NCBI GenBank assembly: GCA_023409835.1
Contig: JAEYQV010000023.1
Coordinates: 1-52,134, forward strand
Length of the DNA: 52,134 nucleotides
Direction of reading: 5' to 3'
DNA from: Bacillota bacterium
GTDB taxonomy: Bacteria > Bacillota > Clostridia > Lachnospirales > Lachnospiraceae
Shown here: positions 16,394-25,633 of the stretch, piece by piece
Layout: each line of letters starts with the position of its first letter
How positions within the stretch are numbered: position 1 is the stretch's first letter
Position numbers and translations under genes: made by a program
The notes under the pieces: generated by a model
Seen by the model: only the letters and a program-made list of their open reading frames with translations
Told to the model about the DNA's origin: nothing
The model's database searches: none

Positions 16394-16432
16394 AGGGGGG
16401 ATTGCCTCCCCTGAAAAGGTCAGCTCCCCCCT
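16394..16432 (-). terminator. terminator after the vanW-like gene
   Basis: AGGGGGGA (16432-16425 on the minus strand) pairs with TCCCCCCT (16401-16394), with a small inner stem, and is followed by CTTTTATT. Confidence 0.75.
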
Positions 16433-16488
16433 ATGTACTTATTTATTCTAAGTTTATCATAAACATAATTTAAATGCAATCTAGTTTC

Positions 16489-16628
16489 TCTCTGAATGTT
16501 TCTGTTGAATGCTCTGTTGACGTTTCTGTTGAATGTTCTGTTAATGTTTCTGTTGAATGTTTCTGTCGATGTATCTGTTGATGTTTCTCTTGAATGTTTC
16601 TCTTGAATGTTTCTGTCGATGCTTCTGT
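16489..16628 (+). repeat. degenerate 11-13 base tandem repeat
   Basis: About eleven head-to-tail copies of a unit close to GTTTCTGTTGAAT, varying between 11 and 13 bases. The variable unit length breaks any reading frame. It lies 70 bases past the stop of the vanW-like gene. Confidence 0.85.
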
Positions 16629-16698
16629 AGTATATCTGATTATCTATTATTTCGCGATATGCTCATACAGATTCTCGATGGCTTGTACGAGTCCTTTT

Positions 16699-18102
16699 CT
16701 AATTTCGGGTACTATTGCGCTCCTGCTCCGTATTCCTCTGTGCCACCGCCTTCGTTCCGACAGTCACACGATTCGGCTCTGCCCCATAGTTGCTTTTATT
16801 AATCAATATCCTCTCTGTCTCTTCCCCATCGATGTAAACTACCTTATACAGCTCTGCCTTATATCCGATCTTGGCTTTCTGGGTAACCTTCCGGTAGGTT
16901 GTCGGCTGAGTCGGATCCTTCACAATGATATCCTTCTTCGGGGGTGCAATCTCAGCAGTTGTCTTGCTGACAAATTCCAGCTTCCTGCGGGCGGTGTCTC
17001 TTGTCTCATGTCCCCATATTCGGAAGGTCATCGTTCTGTCCTTGCTGAAGGCTTCAATCAGGATGGGGAAATCTGTATTATTCTTAAATTGAAAATTCTT
17101 CGCTCCTTCCGCAATGGCGGCGTCCATAGACAGCGGGACATAGGATACCGTCATGGAATGAGCGCTCCGCTCCACAATCTCCAGCTCAGCAAATAATACC
17201 GCATTATACAGGGTAGTAGTTACCTGGCAGGCTCCTCCACCAACACTTTCAACAACTTCACCATTCAGATAAGAATTAGCGACATAGTAACCGTTGGATT
17301 CCTGAAAGGGCAGCAGGTAATCATAAGCTGAGAACACTTCTCCCGGCAGGAGAACCGCATTGTTGATCAGTCTGGCTCCATTGGCCAGATTCGCTGCTCG
17401 TCCTTCCACAGAGTCCTTGAATTCCGTGGTGAATTCACCCAGCACCGAATTGCAGGTTTCCAGCTCCTCCCTGGTAAACTGGGGGATATCCTCCGCCATC
17501 ACCGCATCAATTGCCAGATCGAGACGGTTCCAATCCTCAATTCTACTCTTGATTAGCTCCACGGTCTTATCTACGTCCACCTTACTTCCAACGATATGAT
17601 CGGTATAGACAAATCCACCGTTCACTCTGGTGAAATCCGCATTTACCGGTGCTATATCATATCGTACCGCTTTCTCAGCAACCAGCTTCCGAAGCAGGCC
17701 CTCATCATATGTAAAGGTAAGAGGATAAACAATCTTACCATGTTCAATATCCTTAGTGTCCTTATATCGTTTGATTAAGTTTCCCTGTGTTGCCAACCCT
17801 AAGGCCTGCTTCACATAATGATTCTTCTCGCAGCGATATCCGATCTCTCCCATGGTGGTATGTACCACATCATTTCCGACCAGGATGGCAATTTGCTTAT
17901 CCTTAAGCTCCAGAATAAGGTTGTCCACTGCGGCCTGCGCTTCTGCTTCTGTCATACCGCTGATGTCTATCGTATCTATGTACACGCCCTGACAGATCCT
18001 ATCCTCACGTTCCTTCGCATAGGCAGCTGAGGTATTGCTGCCGACTATGTATGATAAGGCTACGATTGTTACTATGGATATCAAAAACTTCATTCTATTC
18101 AT
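16699..18102 (-). CDS. VanW-family cell-wall protein with peptidoglycan-binding-like domain
   Basis: A 467-residue exported protein. A signal peptide or anchor covers about residues 1-28 (MNRMKFLISIVTIVALSYIV). Two repeats of a PG_binding_4-like domain follow (GMTEAEAQAAVDNLI and the later ADFTRVNGGFVYTD segment). A VanW domain follows (about 225-360) with LLPGEVFSAYDYL, SVGGGACQVTTTLYNAVLFAELEIVERSAHS. VanW proteins occur with vancomycin-resistance and wall genes, but their biochemical role is unknown. The ATG at 18102 has GGAGG 6 bases upstream. It is the last gene of a probable operon with 18136-18552 and the acyltransferase. The C-terminal tail is short and basic; another frame continues past the stop, noted under findings. 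Confidence 0.88.
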   Translation of the reverse strand: MNRMKFLISIVTIVALSYIVGSNTSAAYAKEREDRICQGVYIDTIDISGMTEAEAQAAVDNLILELKDKQIAILVGNDVVHTTMGEIGYRCEKNHYVKQALGLATQGNLIKRYKDTKDIEHGKIVYPLTFTYDEGLLRKLVAEKAVRYDIAPVNADFTRVNGGFVYTDHIVGSKVDVDKTVELIKSRIEDWNRLDLAIDAVMAEDIPQFTREELETCNSVLGEFTTEFKDSVEGRAANLANGARLINNAVLLPGEVFSAYDYLLPFQESNGYYVANSYLNGEVVESVGGGACQVTTTLYNAVLFAELEIVERSAHSMTVSYVPLSMDAAIAEGAKNFQFKNNTDFPILIEAFSKDRTMTFRIWGHETRDTARRKLEFVSKTTAEIAPPKKDIIVKDPTQPTTYRKVTQKAKIGYKAELYKVVYIDGEETERILINKSNYGAEPNRVTVGTKAVAQRNTEQERNSTRN

Positions 18103-18135
18103 GAATAACCTCCCTCTGAGAAATCGTAAAAGCTT

Positions 18136-18552
18136 TTATTGTCCTACCTTGATATTAGGATTTCTCGTAAGTAGTACATTAATAAAGTTTACTGCAGCAT
18201 TTTCCTCCAGCTTCTCGTCCAATACGATACGCCTCTCCTTCAGATACCCCCCCTCCTGATAAAGCATGACCAGGAATAAGTGATTTCTTGTCAGATATGT
18301 AATTCCCAATAATTTAGCCTTCCGTGTTTCATTTAAAACATATACATTGCGTATACTGTCAATCGTTAAGCTGAACTTCATAAGGTTGTTATCTGTTCCG
18401 ATTACATAATTACCTGCAATCCCTCCGCGTCTTAAAGGACATAGATTCAGGTACTCATATTCAAATTGTGCAATCTCCGGGGTCTGCATGTTTTGTGTCG
18501 CCTGCTTATACCCCTTGGAAGCACGTAGATAAGTTAACTTATCCTCCGGCAT
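18136..18552 (-). CDS. unknown 138-residue protein in the acyltransferase-vanW operon
   Basis: A soluble 138-residue protein of unknown family. It has no signal peptide or membrane segment. The first half is hydrophilic (MPEDKLTYLRASKGYKQATQ) and the second half reads like alternating beta strands (NLMKFSLTIDSIRNVYVLN, HLFLVMLYQ, ERRIVLDEKLEENAAVNFIN). The pattern resembles a small beta-rich fold, but I cannot name it. The ATG at 18552 follows AAGGAG. It is 39 bases after the acyltransferase stop and 33 bases before the vanW-like gene, so it very likely belongs to that operon. Confidence 0.8.
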   Translation of the reverse strand: MPEDKLTYLRASKGYKQATQNMQTPEIAQFEYEYLNLCPLRRGGIAGNYVIGTDNNLMKFSLTIDSIRNVYVLNETRKAKLLGITYLTRNHLFLVMLYQEGGYLKERRIVLDEKLEENAAVNFINVLLTRNPNIKVGQ

Positions 18553-18591
18553 AATAATTTCTCCTTCGTATGTTAAAACTGTATGGGTAGG

Positions 18592-19734
18592 TTATAAAAC
18601 CTTCTTTAATATCGGAATCCGCCTAATTACGTAGTAGGACAGGAGAAAGCACAGGGGTAATCCGGTAAGTAAAGCGATAAAGAATTTGATCACCGGGCTT
18701 ACCTGTAAATGGGATAACGCCAGTGAAATGGCAATGATAATGGGTGCGTGAAACATGTATACGGTAAAGGAGCTGTCCGACATGGCCTTAACGATTCCGG
18801 TCCGGTAGTTATATTTCTCTCTAAACAGGGTGATCAGCCCGATGGCCATGGCAACTGCTACAAAGGATTCCCATAGGGCATAAGCTGCGCTCTGCCAGGT
18901 AAACCCTCCCATATATAAATCCAGCTTATCCTCAAGAGCTCCACCCGTCAGCATGATGAAAATCCAGAATATCGTGGCTGGAATGATGGCTGTCAGCAGC
19001 CACCTTCTTCCCAAGCTGTACTGAAGCTGAGCGAACCAGTCATATCTGCCGGCCTTAATACCGACAATAAACAGGATGATATACTGGACAAAATAACACA
19101 ACTGCAGGTTCAATACGGAGGTTCCGATCGGTTGAAGCAGACGCACCAGAAAAGCAAGGACCGCAATCAGAAGAATGAGCTGTAGCACCGATTGGAAGCC
19201 CGGAAGCTCTTTCCTCTTAGTCTCCGATGACTGCTTAGATAAGCTACGGACTATGGCATATACACAGTTAAAAATCAGCAGAGTAAAGGCAAACCAAAGC
19301 GGTCCGCTCGCACCGACGAAATCTAATTGGATAATATAATCCGTATAATATTTGAGAAACGTCGGTCTCTCCCACTGTCCCGCAAGCTGAACATACACAA
19401 TGAACGGATTAATGGTCAGCATATAGATCAATGTAGGAACACCAAGACGAATGAGCCGATCCTTTAAAAACCCGGTACAACCCTTTTTGTTATAGGAGCT
19501 TGCGACAAAATAGCCTGAAATCAGAAACAGAAAGCCCATAAAATATGCCTGTGTGAAAGACTGCCAAAGACCGAAGATTACATAAGCAATTTGTCCAATT
19601 CCTTCATAGTCTTTATAATACCAGCCTCCGCTTCCGCTATAGGTGACTGCCAGATGCATAATCACCACATTAATAATGATAAACAATCTAAGATTATCTA
19701 TGTATACCTGTCTTTGCTTGTGATTATTATCCAA
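18592..19734 (-). CDS. membrane acyltransferase, family 3 (OatA-like membrane domain)
   Basis: A 380-residue integral membrane protein with about ten hydrophobic segments. It matches the acyltransferase 3 family, which moves acetyl or other acyl groups onto extracytoplasmic sugars such as peptidoglycan or polysaccharides. Family features are the N-terminal YIDNLRLFIIINVVIMHLAV with the conserved His, the FLISGYFVASS segment, then DRLIRLGVPTLIYM, and a late FTVYMFHAPIII with a second His. It starts at TTG 19734, 6 bases after an AGGAGG site; no ATG gives a complete first helix. It is the first gene of an operon with an unknown protein and a VanW protein, pointing to cell-envelope modification. 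Confidence 0.88.
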   Translation of the reverse strand: MDNNHKQRQVYIDNLRLFIIINVVIMHLAVTYSGSGGWYYKDYEGIGQIAYVIFGLWQSFTQAYFMGFLFLISGYFVASSYNKKGCTGFLKDRLIRLGVPTLIYMLTINPFIVYVQLAGQWERPTFLKYYTDYIIQLDFVGASGPLWFAFTLLIFNCVYAIVRSLSKQSSETKRKELPGFQSVLQLILLIAVLAFLVRLLQPIGTSVLNLQLCYFVQYIILFIVGIKAGRYDWFAQLQYSLGRRWLLTAIIPATIFWIFIMLTGGALEDKLDLYMGGFTWQSAAYALWESFVAVAMAIGLITLFREKYNYRTGIVKAMSDSSFTVYMFHAPIIIAISLALSHLQVSPVIKFFIALLTGLPLCFLLSYYVIRRIPILKKVL

Positions 19735-19900
19735 GGGAAACCTCCTTTGTGTTATATTATAATATTACCATTTATTAGTGAAAAGTAAAGGGAATTTATG
19801 TATTCCCTTTTGGCATTCAGCAAGGTAAACCGAATCCCCCTCATGAGACGCAAGATCAATAAAGATGAAACCTTACCTTGTTTCCTATCATCATGAACAT

Positions 19901-19943
19901 AAAAATCCTCTATCTATCATATTTCTACGATAAATAGAGGATT
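19901..19943 (-). terminator. terminator after the small gene 19956-20147
   Basis: AATCCTCTAT on the minus strand pairs with ATAGAGGATT across an imperfect inner stem and is followed by TTTATG. Confidence 0.8.
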
Positions 19944-19955
19944 GCGGTAGTATTA

Positions 19956-20147
19956 TTAATTGGAAAGCTTCTCGATATTGCTTTTTTCTCGCTTCGATAT
20001 CCCATCATTGATATCAGTAAACTTCTGATTCTTGGCTAAATCAACCGATTCGGTCGCTCTTGTGAAATGTTCGTCATAGGATATTTTATGTATCTTTTTC
20101 CTCGATGCTTTTTTTTCTGAATTTTCTTTATTCCCTCTTTTAAACAT
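19956..20147 (-). CDS. small basic protein of unknown function
   Basis: A 63-residue, very hydrophilic, lysine-rich protein starting MFKRGNKENSEKKASRKKIH. No membrane segment or cysteines. The ATG at 20147 lies 8 bases behind a consensus AGGAGG; a GTG at 20156 overlaps that site and is unlikely. It stands alone with its own terminator. I do not recognise it. Confidence 0.65.
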   Translation of the reverse strand: MFKRGNKENSEKKASRKKIHKISYDEHFTRATESVDLAKNQKFTDINDGISKREKSNIEKLSN

Positions 20148-20222
20148 ATCGGCCACCTCCTATGATTATTATACCATTTTTTAGTTATAATTTCAATAAT
20201 GGTAATAAAAAATCCTAGTTAA

Positions 20223-21548
20223 TTACTGGGCAATTGAACAGCTATCCGGAAGCTTCCGAAGAGTCCACCAGCGAAGAGTCCATAAGCCGGTGGATATGAT
20301 CCTAAAAACGAAAATAATCCAGAACACGGTCTGTAAGGCTCTCTTATCCGCCCCAAAAAGCCTATATATCGAAACTCCTGCCAGAGGCATGACTGCATTC
20401 GATAGAGAAACCAATACAGTATATATGGAGATGCTTAAGGTCTTATTACGTTCGGGCAGTACCTGAAGCAGACATTGCAGAATGTTTAGGGATACCGTTG
20501 CAAAAGCCAGATTGGATATGGTATTCATGATCAGAAAGATCAGCTTCCCGTCAGCAGGAGGTATACTGGTTGCAACGATCATACTGATCGGGCAGAAGGC
20601 CAGCCCAAAACTGCCGAAGATGATACCGAATCTAACTCCGAATCTAGCATTGATACGGCTCCAAAAGCCTATCGTTATAAACTGGATAACTGCTGTGCTG
20701 ATGTTTAGATAACTCAACCATACCTCATTCATCCCCAGGTAATATACTTCACCTACAAAATACAGAGTCCAGTCAATCTGCCAGGTTACGTAGAAAAACA
20801 TAGCCACACTTACAAAGCTCAGAAACTTCTTATTATGTGCCAGCTCGAGGAAGGCCGCTTTCAAATCCCTTATTCCAATTCCTGAGGATTGATGCTCCTG
20901 ATTGCTGTTAATTCTCCTCAACACAGCAATCTGAGTTATGAGCAGTACACAGCCTATCCAGAAGAAGATTTGATGGATTGTTATCTTTGCATCCGTTGTA
21001 GCTGCAGAAGCAAGTAAAGCTCCGCTGCATATGGGAACAGCGATACCGATCAGAAAGGCAAGACCGGTACGGGCTGTCCATATTCTGTTTCTTGCTTCCA
21101 CTCCGACTACATCAGAGAAATATGCCTGCCAGGATACATTATACATGGTCATCGGACCTGCTGACAGCGCCAGTAAGATCAGAAAGGCTCCCAATCTGCC
21201 GGAATCCAAGGCCGGAACAAAACCGATCAGCACATAAATCACTGTAACAGTCGCTAACGCTCCTACTACCATATTTCTTTTATTGGACATTCGATCCGTC
21301 AATATTCCTCCGGGTAACAGGACCAGCATTCCGGCCAGCTGGGGAAGTAAAATCACCAGGCTGAGTTCAAAATCATTGGCCCCCAATCTGGTGGCGAAAA
21401 GATTATTATTGTTATTGATCAAATTATTGACCAGCGTGAACAGCACTCCCTCAATGGCGAACAGCTGTAACAATCTGTTTCTGGGAGCCTTTATGTTATG
21501 TATCATATGTGGAATATCATGTTTCAAACGATAGATAAATTTATTCAT
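20223..21548 (-). CDS. MFS transporter
   Basis: A 441-residue membrane protein with about twelve hydrophobic helices, of the major facilitator superfamily. The loop between helices 2 and 3 carries the family motif as GGILTDRMSNKRNMVV. The central loop (about 210-230) separates two six-helix halves. The N-terminal region has an odd run of asparagines (NNLINNNNNLFATR). Homologous proteins are usually annotated as drug or sugar exporters, but the substrate is not readable here. It is divergent from the kinase-like gene at 21740 and preceded by AAGGAAA. Confidence 0.88.
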   Translation of the reverse strand: MNKFIYRLKHDIPHMIHNIKAPRNRLLQLFAIEGVLFTLVNNLINNNNNLFATRLGANDFELSLVILLPQLAGMLVLLPGGILTDRMSNKRNMVVGALATVTVIYVLIGFVPALDSGRLGAFLILLALSAGPMTMYNVSWQAYFSDVVGVEARNRIWTARTGLAFLIGIAVPICSGALLASAATTDAKITIHQIFFWIGCVLLITQIAVLRRINSNQEHQSSGIGIRDLKAAFLELAHNKKFLSFVSVAMFFYVTWQIDWTLYFVGEVYYLGMNEVWLSYLNISTAVIQFITIGFWSRINARFGVRFGIIFGSFGLAFCPISMIVATSIPPADGKLIFLIMNTISNLAFATVSLNILQCLLQVLPERNKTLSISIYTVLVSLSNAVMPLAGVSIYRLFGADKRALQTVFWIIFVFRIISTGLWTLRWWTLRKLPDSCSIAQ

Positions 21549-21677
21549 TTTCCTTCGTAAAGCAGGTTTTGTTAACCCGTTTTATCCGTCTCCTGATTAC
21601 AGTCTTCAAATCAATTGTGATTTCTAGATTTTATCATATCCATATAATTTTTTCCACTTAAGAATTTCTCTAAATCA

Positions 21678-21706
21678 TTAACAGTAATTATTCTTATTAA
21701 TAAAAT
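21678..21706 (+). promoter_or_regulatory. promoter of the kinase-like gene
   Basis: TTAACA (21678-21683), 17-base spacer, TAAAAT (21701-21706), about 33 bases before the TTG start. Confidence 0.55.
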
Positions 21707-21739
21707 AATTATGTAATAGTATGATTAGGAGAACCTAGC

Positions 21740-22204
21740 TTGACCGACTTTGATGATATCAGAAGCAATTTATATAGAAAGGGATACCCCCTCCTTGGTT
21801 GGGGTTCCGGCCGCAAGGTGTATGACCTGAAAAACGGTTATGTTGTGAAGGTAGCGAAAAACAACCGGGGAATTGAACAGAATAAAGCCGAGCACCATTT
21901 AGCCGAACTGGATCAGCAAGGAATATTTGCCAAGGTTGAAAGTATCTCCGATGACAACCGATATCTGATTATGGAGAAAGCCACGCCGATCAGATCCTTT
22001 GCCGAGGTATGGAGATATTATGAGGTCAGGAATCATGTTCAGCTCTTTTCGCTGGATAAATTCCAGGACTTATCAAAGAAGTACGATTTACTGAATGCTG
22101 ATCTGCGCAGGCGCAGCAGCTGGGGTCTGGTAAACGGGAAACCGGTGATTATAGATTTTGGTTTTACAAGAGCTGTCCGTAATTTCTATATGCACGGAAG
22201 GTAG
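21740..22204 (+). CDS. minimal protein-kinase-like protein
   Basis: A 154-residue soluble protein with the skeleton of a protein-kinase fold. A glycine-rich region GWGSGRKVYDL (20-30) is followed by VVKVAKN with Lys37 at the ATP-binding lysine position and possible partner Glu46 or Glu51. A hinge-like YLIMEKA follows. A shortened catalytic region has NADLRRRSSWG (119-129) and IIDFGFT with DFG at 139-141. The usual HRD is missing; NAD appears in its place. The protein is about half the length of a normal kinase and lacks the lobe after DFG. It may be a degenerate kinase or a phosphotransferase of the aminoglycoside-kinase type. Start is TTG at 21740 behind TTAGGAG; no in-frame ATG lies nearby. 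It stands alone. Confidence 0.75.
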   Translation: MTDFDDIRSNLYRKGYPLLGWGSGRKVYDLKNGYVVKVAKNNRGIEQNKAEHHLAELDQQGIFAKVESISDDNRYLIMEKATPIRSFAEVWRYYEVRNHVQLFSLDKFQDLSKKYDLLNADLRRRSSWGLVNGKPVIIDFGFTRAVRNFYMHGR

Positions 22205-22250
22205 CTTTATATTTTCATTATGTTAAACCAGCACCTCCGAAACAATACCA

Positions 22251-22285
22251 GAGGCATGATTCTATATGAAATAGGATCATGCCTC
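22251..22285. terminator. hairpin between kinase-like gene and DUF975 gene
   Basis: AGGCATGATTCTAT and ATAGGATCATGCCT form a near-perfect 14-bp stem between convergent genes. The T-tract is weak on both strands. Confidence 0.6.
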
Positions 22286-22313
22286 ATTATTAATTATGCA
22301 TCAATTAAGCAGC

Positions 22314-23000
22314 TTATGCGTGTTGTTGCCGGTTTCCGGATATCTCAAGATAAAAGGCAGCATTAGCCGCACTTATATAAGGTCCCAACCATAGGAAGCC
22401 AATCCCCAGGGTCAATGCACACAGAAGCATCCATCCGATAAAGCTAATCTCAAGGCAAAACAGACGCCATCTGTTTCCCTGCATCATACTCTTCGATTCC
22501 TGCATGGCTTCTGTGATGCTCATCGAGGGATTCTCTTCCATAATATAAAATGCCATCGAATAACTAAAAGCAGCGATAATTCCTGGAATAATAAATAGAA
22601 TGGACCATAATAAAATATAGATTACAGTTAATAACCGCAGTCCAAATGCTTTCCAAAAGATATCCATTCTTGAGAACAGATCTTTGAACTGAGGATTTGT
22701 TCCGTTGATTAAGTTCATATTAAAGCGACAATAACCAAGCTCGATCGCTCCTCCAATCACAAAGGTGATCAACGCCCACAATAATAATACTGAAACTATA
22801 CTCATTATAATAAATAAGAAATGTCTGCCTATCTCAGTATGTATAAAGCTCTCGGAATTATTTCCATTATTCCTCCCCGGGCTTCCTCCCCTGGAGCCCG
22901 CACCCAGTATTGCTGCTACAAAGCCGGTTCCCACCGCCAATGCCCACTTCCCATTAAGTGCTTCTCTTGCTCTCTGACGAAAATCAGCTGCGTTTGACAT
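22314..23000 (-). CDS. DUF975 family membrane protein
   Basis: A 228-residue integral membrane protein. The N-terminus (NAADFRQRAREALNGKWALA) is characteristic of DUF975, followed by a first membrane helix, a Gly/Asn/Arg loop (SRGGSPGRNNGNNSES), and four or more helices. A conserved cytoplasmic stretch reads MEENPSMSITEAMQESKSMM, followed by GNRWRLF and a last pair of helices. The function of DUF975 is not known; members are common in clostridia and bacilli. The ATG at 23000 follows a GGGGGGG run acting as ribosome-binding site. It stands alone. Confidence 0.85.
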   Translation of the reverse strand: MSNAADFRQRAREALNGKWALAVGTGFVAAILGAGSRGGSPGRNNGNNSESFIHTEIGRHFLFIIMSIVSVLLLWALITFVIGGAIELGYCRFNMNLINGTNPQFKDLFSRMDIFWKAFGLRLLTVIYILLWSILFIIPGIIAAFSYSMAFYIMEENPSMSITEAMQESKSMMQGNRWRLFCLEISFIGWMLLCALTLGIGFLWLGPYISAANAAFYLEISGNRQQHA

Positions 23001-23111
23001 TACAATCCCCCCCTAATAATTTTGATATGAATCATAATACTATGCTAACCGTATTTGTTATTTCTATATAAAAATGCCGTATGGATGCCCGGTTTGTGGG
23101 TATTGATTGCT

Positions 23112-25445
23112 CTACCTTAGTATTTTTAACAAACCTGTTTTATCACCCAAGACCTCGGTCACGATTTTTGAGGCTTGAGAAGAGGCATAAAAGTATGTAT
23201 CCTTATCATTTACTGTCCACTTCGCAAGTCCTTGTCCATAGGGCTGAACATAGGTATTATTCTTTAATACGGGTAAATACTCCTCCATAATGGGCATATG
23301 CAGTAAAAAGCCCTTACTCTGATAAAATATATTATTGGATATCACATAATTCTCAGATGGATTATCAAATCCCCACATCATAATATGGGAAGTTAACGAT
23401 GGTTCATTCCTTTGATCTATCATACAGGCTCCGGCATACATTAAGATATTATTATCTATCTTAACATTCTTCATGACGGGTTCATCTTTTTTTAAATCAT
23501 AAAAGATTTCGATACTGCTTGCACAATTTGTTACTAAGTTATCGGCATACGTTATATTGTTAGCAACATAGTTTACCTGTTCGAAATCCTTACCACCTTG
23601 ATTGGACAATCCTGCGTCAAACACCTGATAGATGTAGTTGTTTTTTGCTGTACAATAATCATAAGGGCCATCAAACTCAATGGCATTCCCATATCTCATC
23701 GGAAATCCGGTTACTGTGTCATAGAACTGCACCGTTCCGCCTATCCACCCAAATTCACAGTTTTGAACAATGAGATTATTTCCATAGGAGAATAGAGCAT
23801 GGCCGCCGCAATATCTAAAGCATAGATTATTAAATACTGAATTTTGGGCAGGAAGAATTATATTCTGTCGAACGGATATCTCAATTGAATCGAAAACCTC
23901 TCCCGGGTTACCTTTATCACAACGTAGATACAATTTGCCAACACTGATTGACTCCTCCATCCCCGAAAGGTCGCCTAGATATGGAACGCCATTCTGAAGC
24001 ACACTATCTGCCGGTGTAAAATAGGATAAATCATGGGATAAATTATTTTTTATCGAGAATGCTTTTTTTAGGTTGTCCTCACAAACATATTTGCCATTCA
24101 AATAATATGGGCACTCTTTATAGCCAGCTGCTTCCCCTTCATTAAAAACAATGGAACCGCAGTCCGGAACTGGGTTTTTATACATCCATATATTCTTAGT
24201 CCCTTCTAATAGGGACCATTTTTCAGGAGAAGCTGCATTCTCACCAGAGCCATATATTCTAGGTTTTTCACCACTGCCATAAGCAGAGTAGGTAACCCCT
24301 TCTTGTGCTATTAATTGTCCTCTCCAGAGACCTCCTCTTTGAAATACAACCAAATCTCCGATTTGTAGGGAAACGGTACCTACCTTGTTTAAGGATTGCC
24401 AGGGGGTATCCTCTGATAAACCATCATTAGAATCATTTCCTGCTTCGGATACATAGTAGGTTGTTCCCTTTACGGTTATCTCAGTAGTATCATTTAGAAT
24501 GGCCTTTCTTTTCGCATCGGCCAGTTTTACAATTTGAGGATCTTTAACCGCTTTGTCGTACGGAATCAGGACTGAATCATAGAGCCGTTCCACTGCTAAG
24601 ACAGCATCCTGCATAATGAGGGGCTGATTCAAATGAAAATCTCCATTCTTAGCGGTAATCATGATCTGATTGCTAAATAAGGATTCCCGACGAACATTAT
24701 AGAAGATGGCGGCTGACGCATGATTCGGAAATGGATCACCATCTGCCAAACCATCCTCAAAATAAAGAGACGCCTCTTTATCCCAGCCAACAAATGGATA
24801 CTCATTCGATAGCTGAGCTCCGGCTTTATCTAACTTATACTGACCGTCGGCCTCATGAGTATTATACACGTTAATCCCCATAATCTTAGCCGTCATAAAA
24901 TTCAACACCAAAGCAGCTTCGCGTTTCATCACCTTCTTACTGGTAAGTGCTGACCCTACCATTTTATCCCAGGCTTTGATCAAGGAAGGATTATACTTCT
25001 TAAGCATAGATCTCATTATGGTACAGTATTCTTTATATGTAATATTCGCATTATATTTCTGTTGATATGACAAAGGAACAAATCCATTTAAAACCGCATC
25101 ATTTAATTCATGGGAATTAGTCACAATAACAGTTAACTTATAAGTTCCCTGAGCTGTCTTAGCAGAGACAGTTACCGAACCTGCCTTATTCGCAGTTAGC
25201 TGACCGGTTGATTTATTGATTGTGGCATATTCCTTGGGTGACACACTCCAGGTTACTTTTTTTGTTGAACCGACTAATTTGCAGGAAAGCTTTTCCCCTA
25301 CGAGTATCGTATATCTAGGTGCTTGAATATAAATAGAGGTAGTTGATGCTGCTTGGATCTGTATTAAGGACTGGGGAAAAAGGGTTGTAACGATTGTAAT
25401 GGTCAGTAGAAAGGAAAAAAGAACGCGTAGAGCGTTTTGTTTCAT
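23112..25445 (-). CDS. secreted protein with Big_2 domain and beta-helix (pectate-lyase-like) domain
   Basis: A 777-residue exported protein. A signal peptide covers about residues 1-33 (MKQNALRVLFSFLLTITIVT). One Big_2 Ig-like domain follows (about 35-112), then a helical middle region (about 115-320). A right-handed parallel beta-helix region (about 325-740) starts with TYYVSEAGNDSNDGLSEDTP, the entry motif of DUF1565/pectate-lyase-like proteins, and has repeated Asn-rich rungs such as NNLCFRYCGGHALF, NNYIYQVFDAG, NNITYADNLVTN. Known relatives bind or cleave polysaccharides, so a glycan-active surface enzyme is plausible but the catalytic residues are not identified. A strong promoter lies about 100 bases upstream. 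No cell-wall anchor is visible. Confidence 0.88.
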   Translation of the reverse strand: MKQNALRVLFSFLLTITIVTTLFPQSLIQIQAASTTSIYIQAPRYTILVGEKLSCKLVGSTKKVTWSVSPKEYATINKSTGQLTANKAGSVTVSAKTAQGTYKLTVIVTNSHELNDAVLNGFVPLSYQQKYNANITYKEYCTIMRSMLKKYNPSLIKAWDKMVGSALTSKKVMKREAALVLNFMTAKIMGINVYNTHEADGQYKLDKAGAQLSNEYPFVGWDKEASLYFEDGLADGDPFPNHASAAIFYNVRRESLFSNQIMITAKNGDFHLNQPLIMQDAVLAVERLYDSVLIPYDKAVKDPQIVKLADAKRKAILNDTTEITVKGTTYYVSEAGNDSNDGLSEDTPWQSLNKVGTVSLQIGDLVVFQRGGLWRGQLIAQEGVTYSAYGSGEKPRIYGSGENAASPEKWSLLEGTKNIWMYKNPVPDCGSIVFNEGEAAGYKECPYYLNGKYVCEDNLKKAFSIKNNLSHDLSYFTPADSVLQNGVPYLGDLSGMEESISVGKLYLRCDKGNPGEVFDSIEISVRQNIILPAQNSVFNNLCFRYCGGHALFSYGNNLIVQNCEFGWIGGTVQFYDTVTGFPMRYGNAIEFDGPYDYCTAKNNYIYQVFDAGLSNQGGKDFEQVNYVANNITYADNLVTNCASSIEIFYDLKKDEPVMKNVKIDNNILMYAGACMIDQRNEPSLTSHIMMWGFDNPSENYVISNNIFYQSKGFLLHMPIMEEYLPVLKNNTYVQPYGQGLAKWTVNDKDTYFYASSQASKIVTEVLGDKTGLLKILR

Positions 25446-25555
25446 TGTTAAGCCTCCTTTTATTAATCTCGGGAATATAATGCCGTTCCTATAAACGATT
25501 TGAGCATAGCCAATTTCTCTTATATGTTAATTAATTACTTAATAACCTATACTTA

Positions 25556-25583
25556 ATTATACATTTTTAGACAAATAAGTCAA
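25556..25583 (-). promoter_or_regulatory. sigma-A promoter of the beta-helix protein
   Basis: Minus strand TTGACT (25578-25583), 16-base spacer, TATAAT (25556-25561), giving a leader of about 100 bases. Confidence 0.7.
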
Positions 25584-25633
25584 ACTTTATGAAAGTCAAT
25601 AATAAATTCCTTTCATACATCCTCATTAAACAT

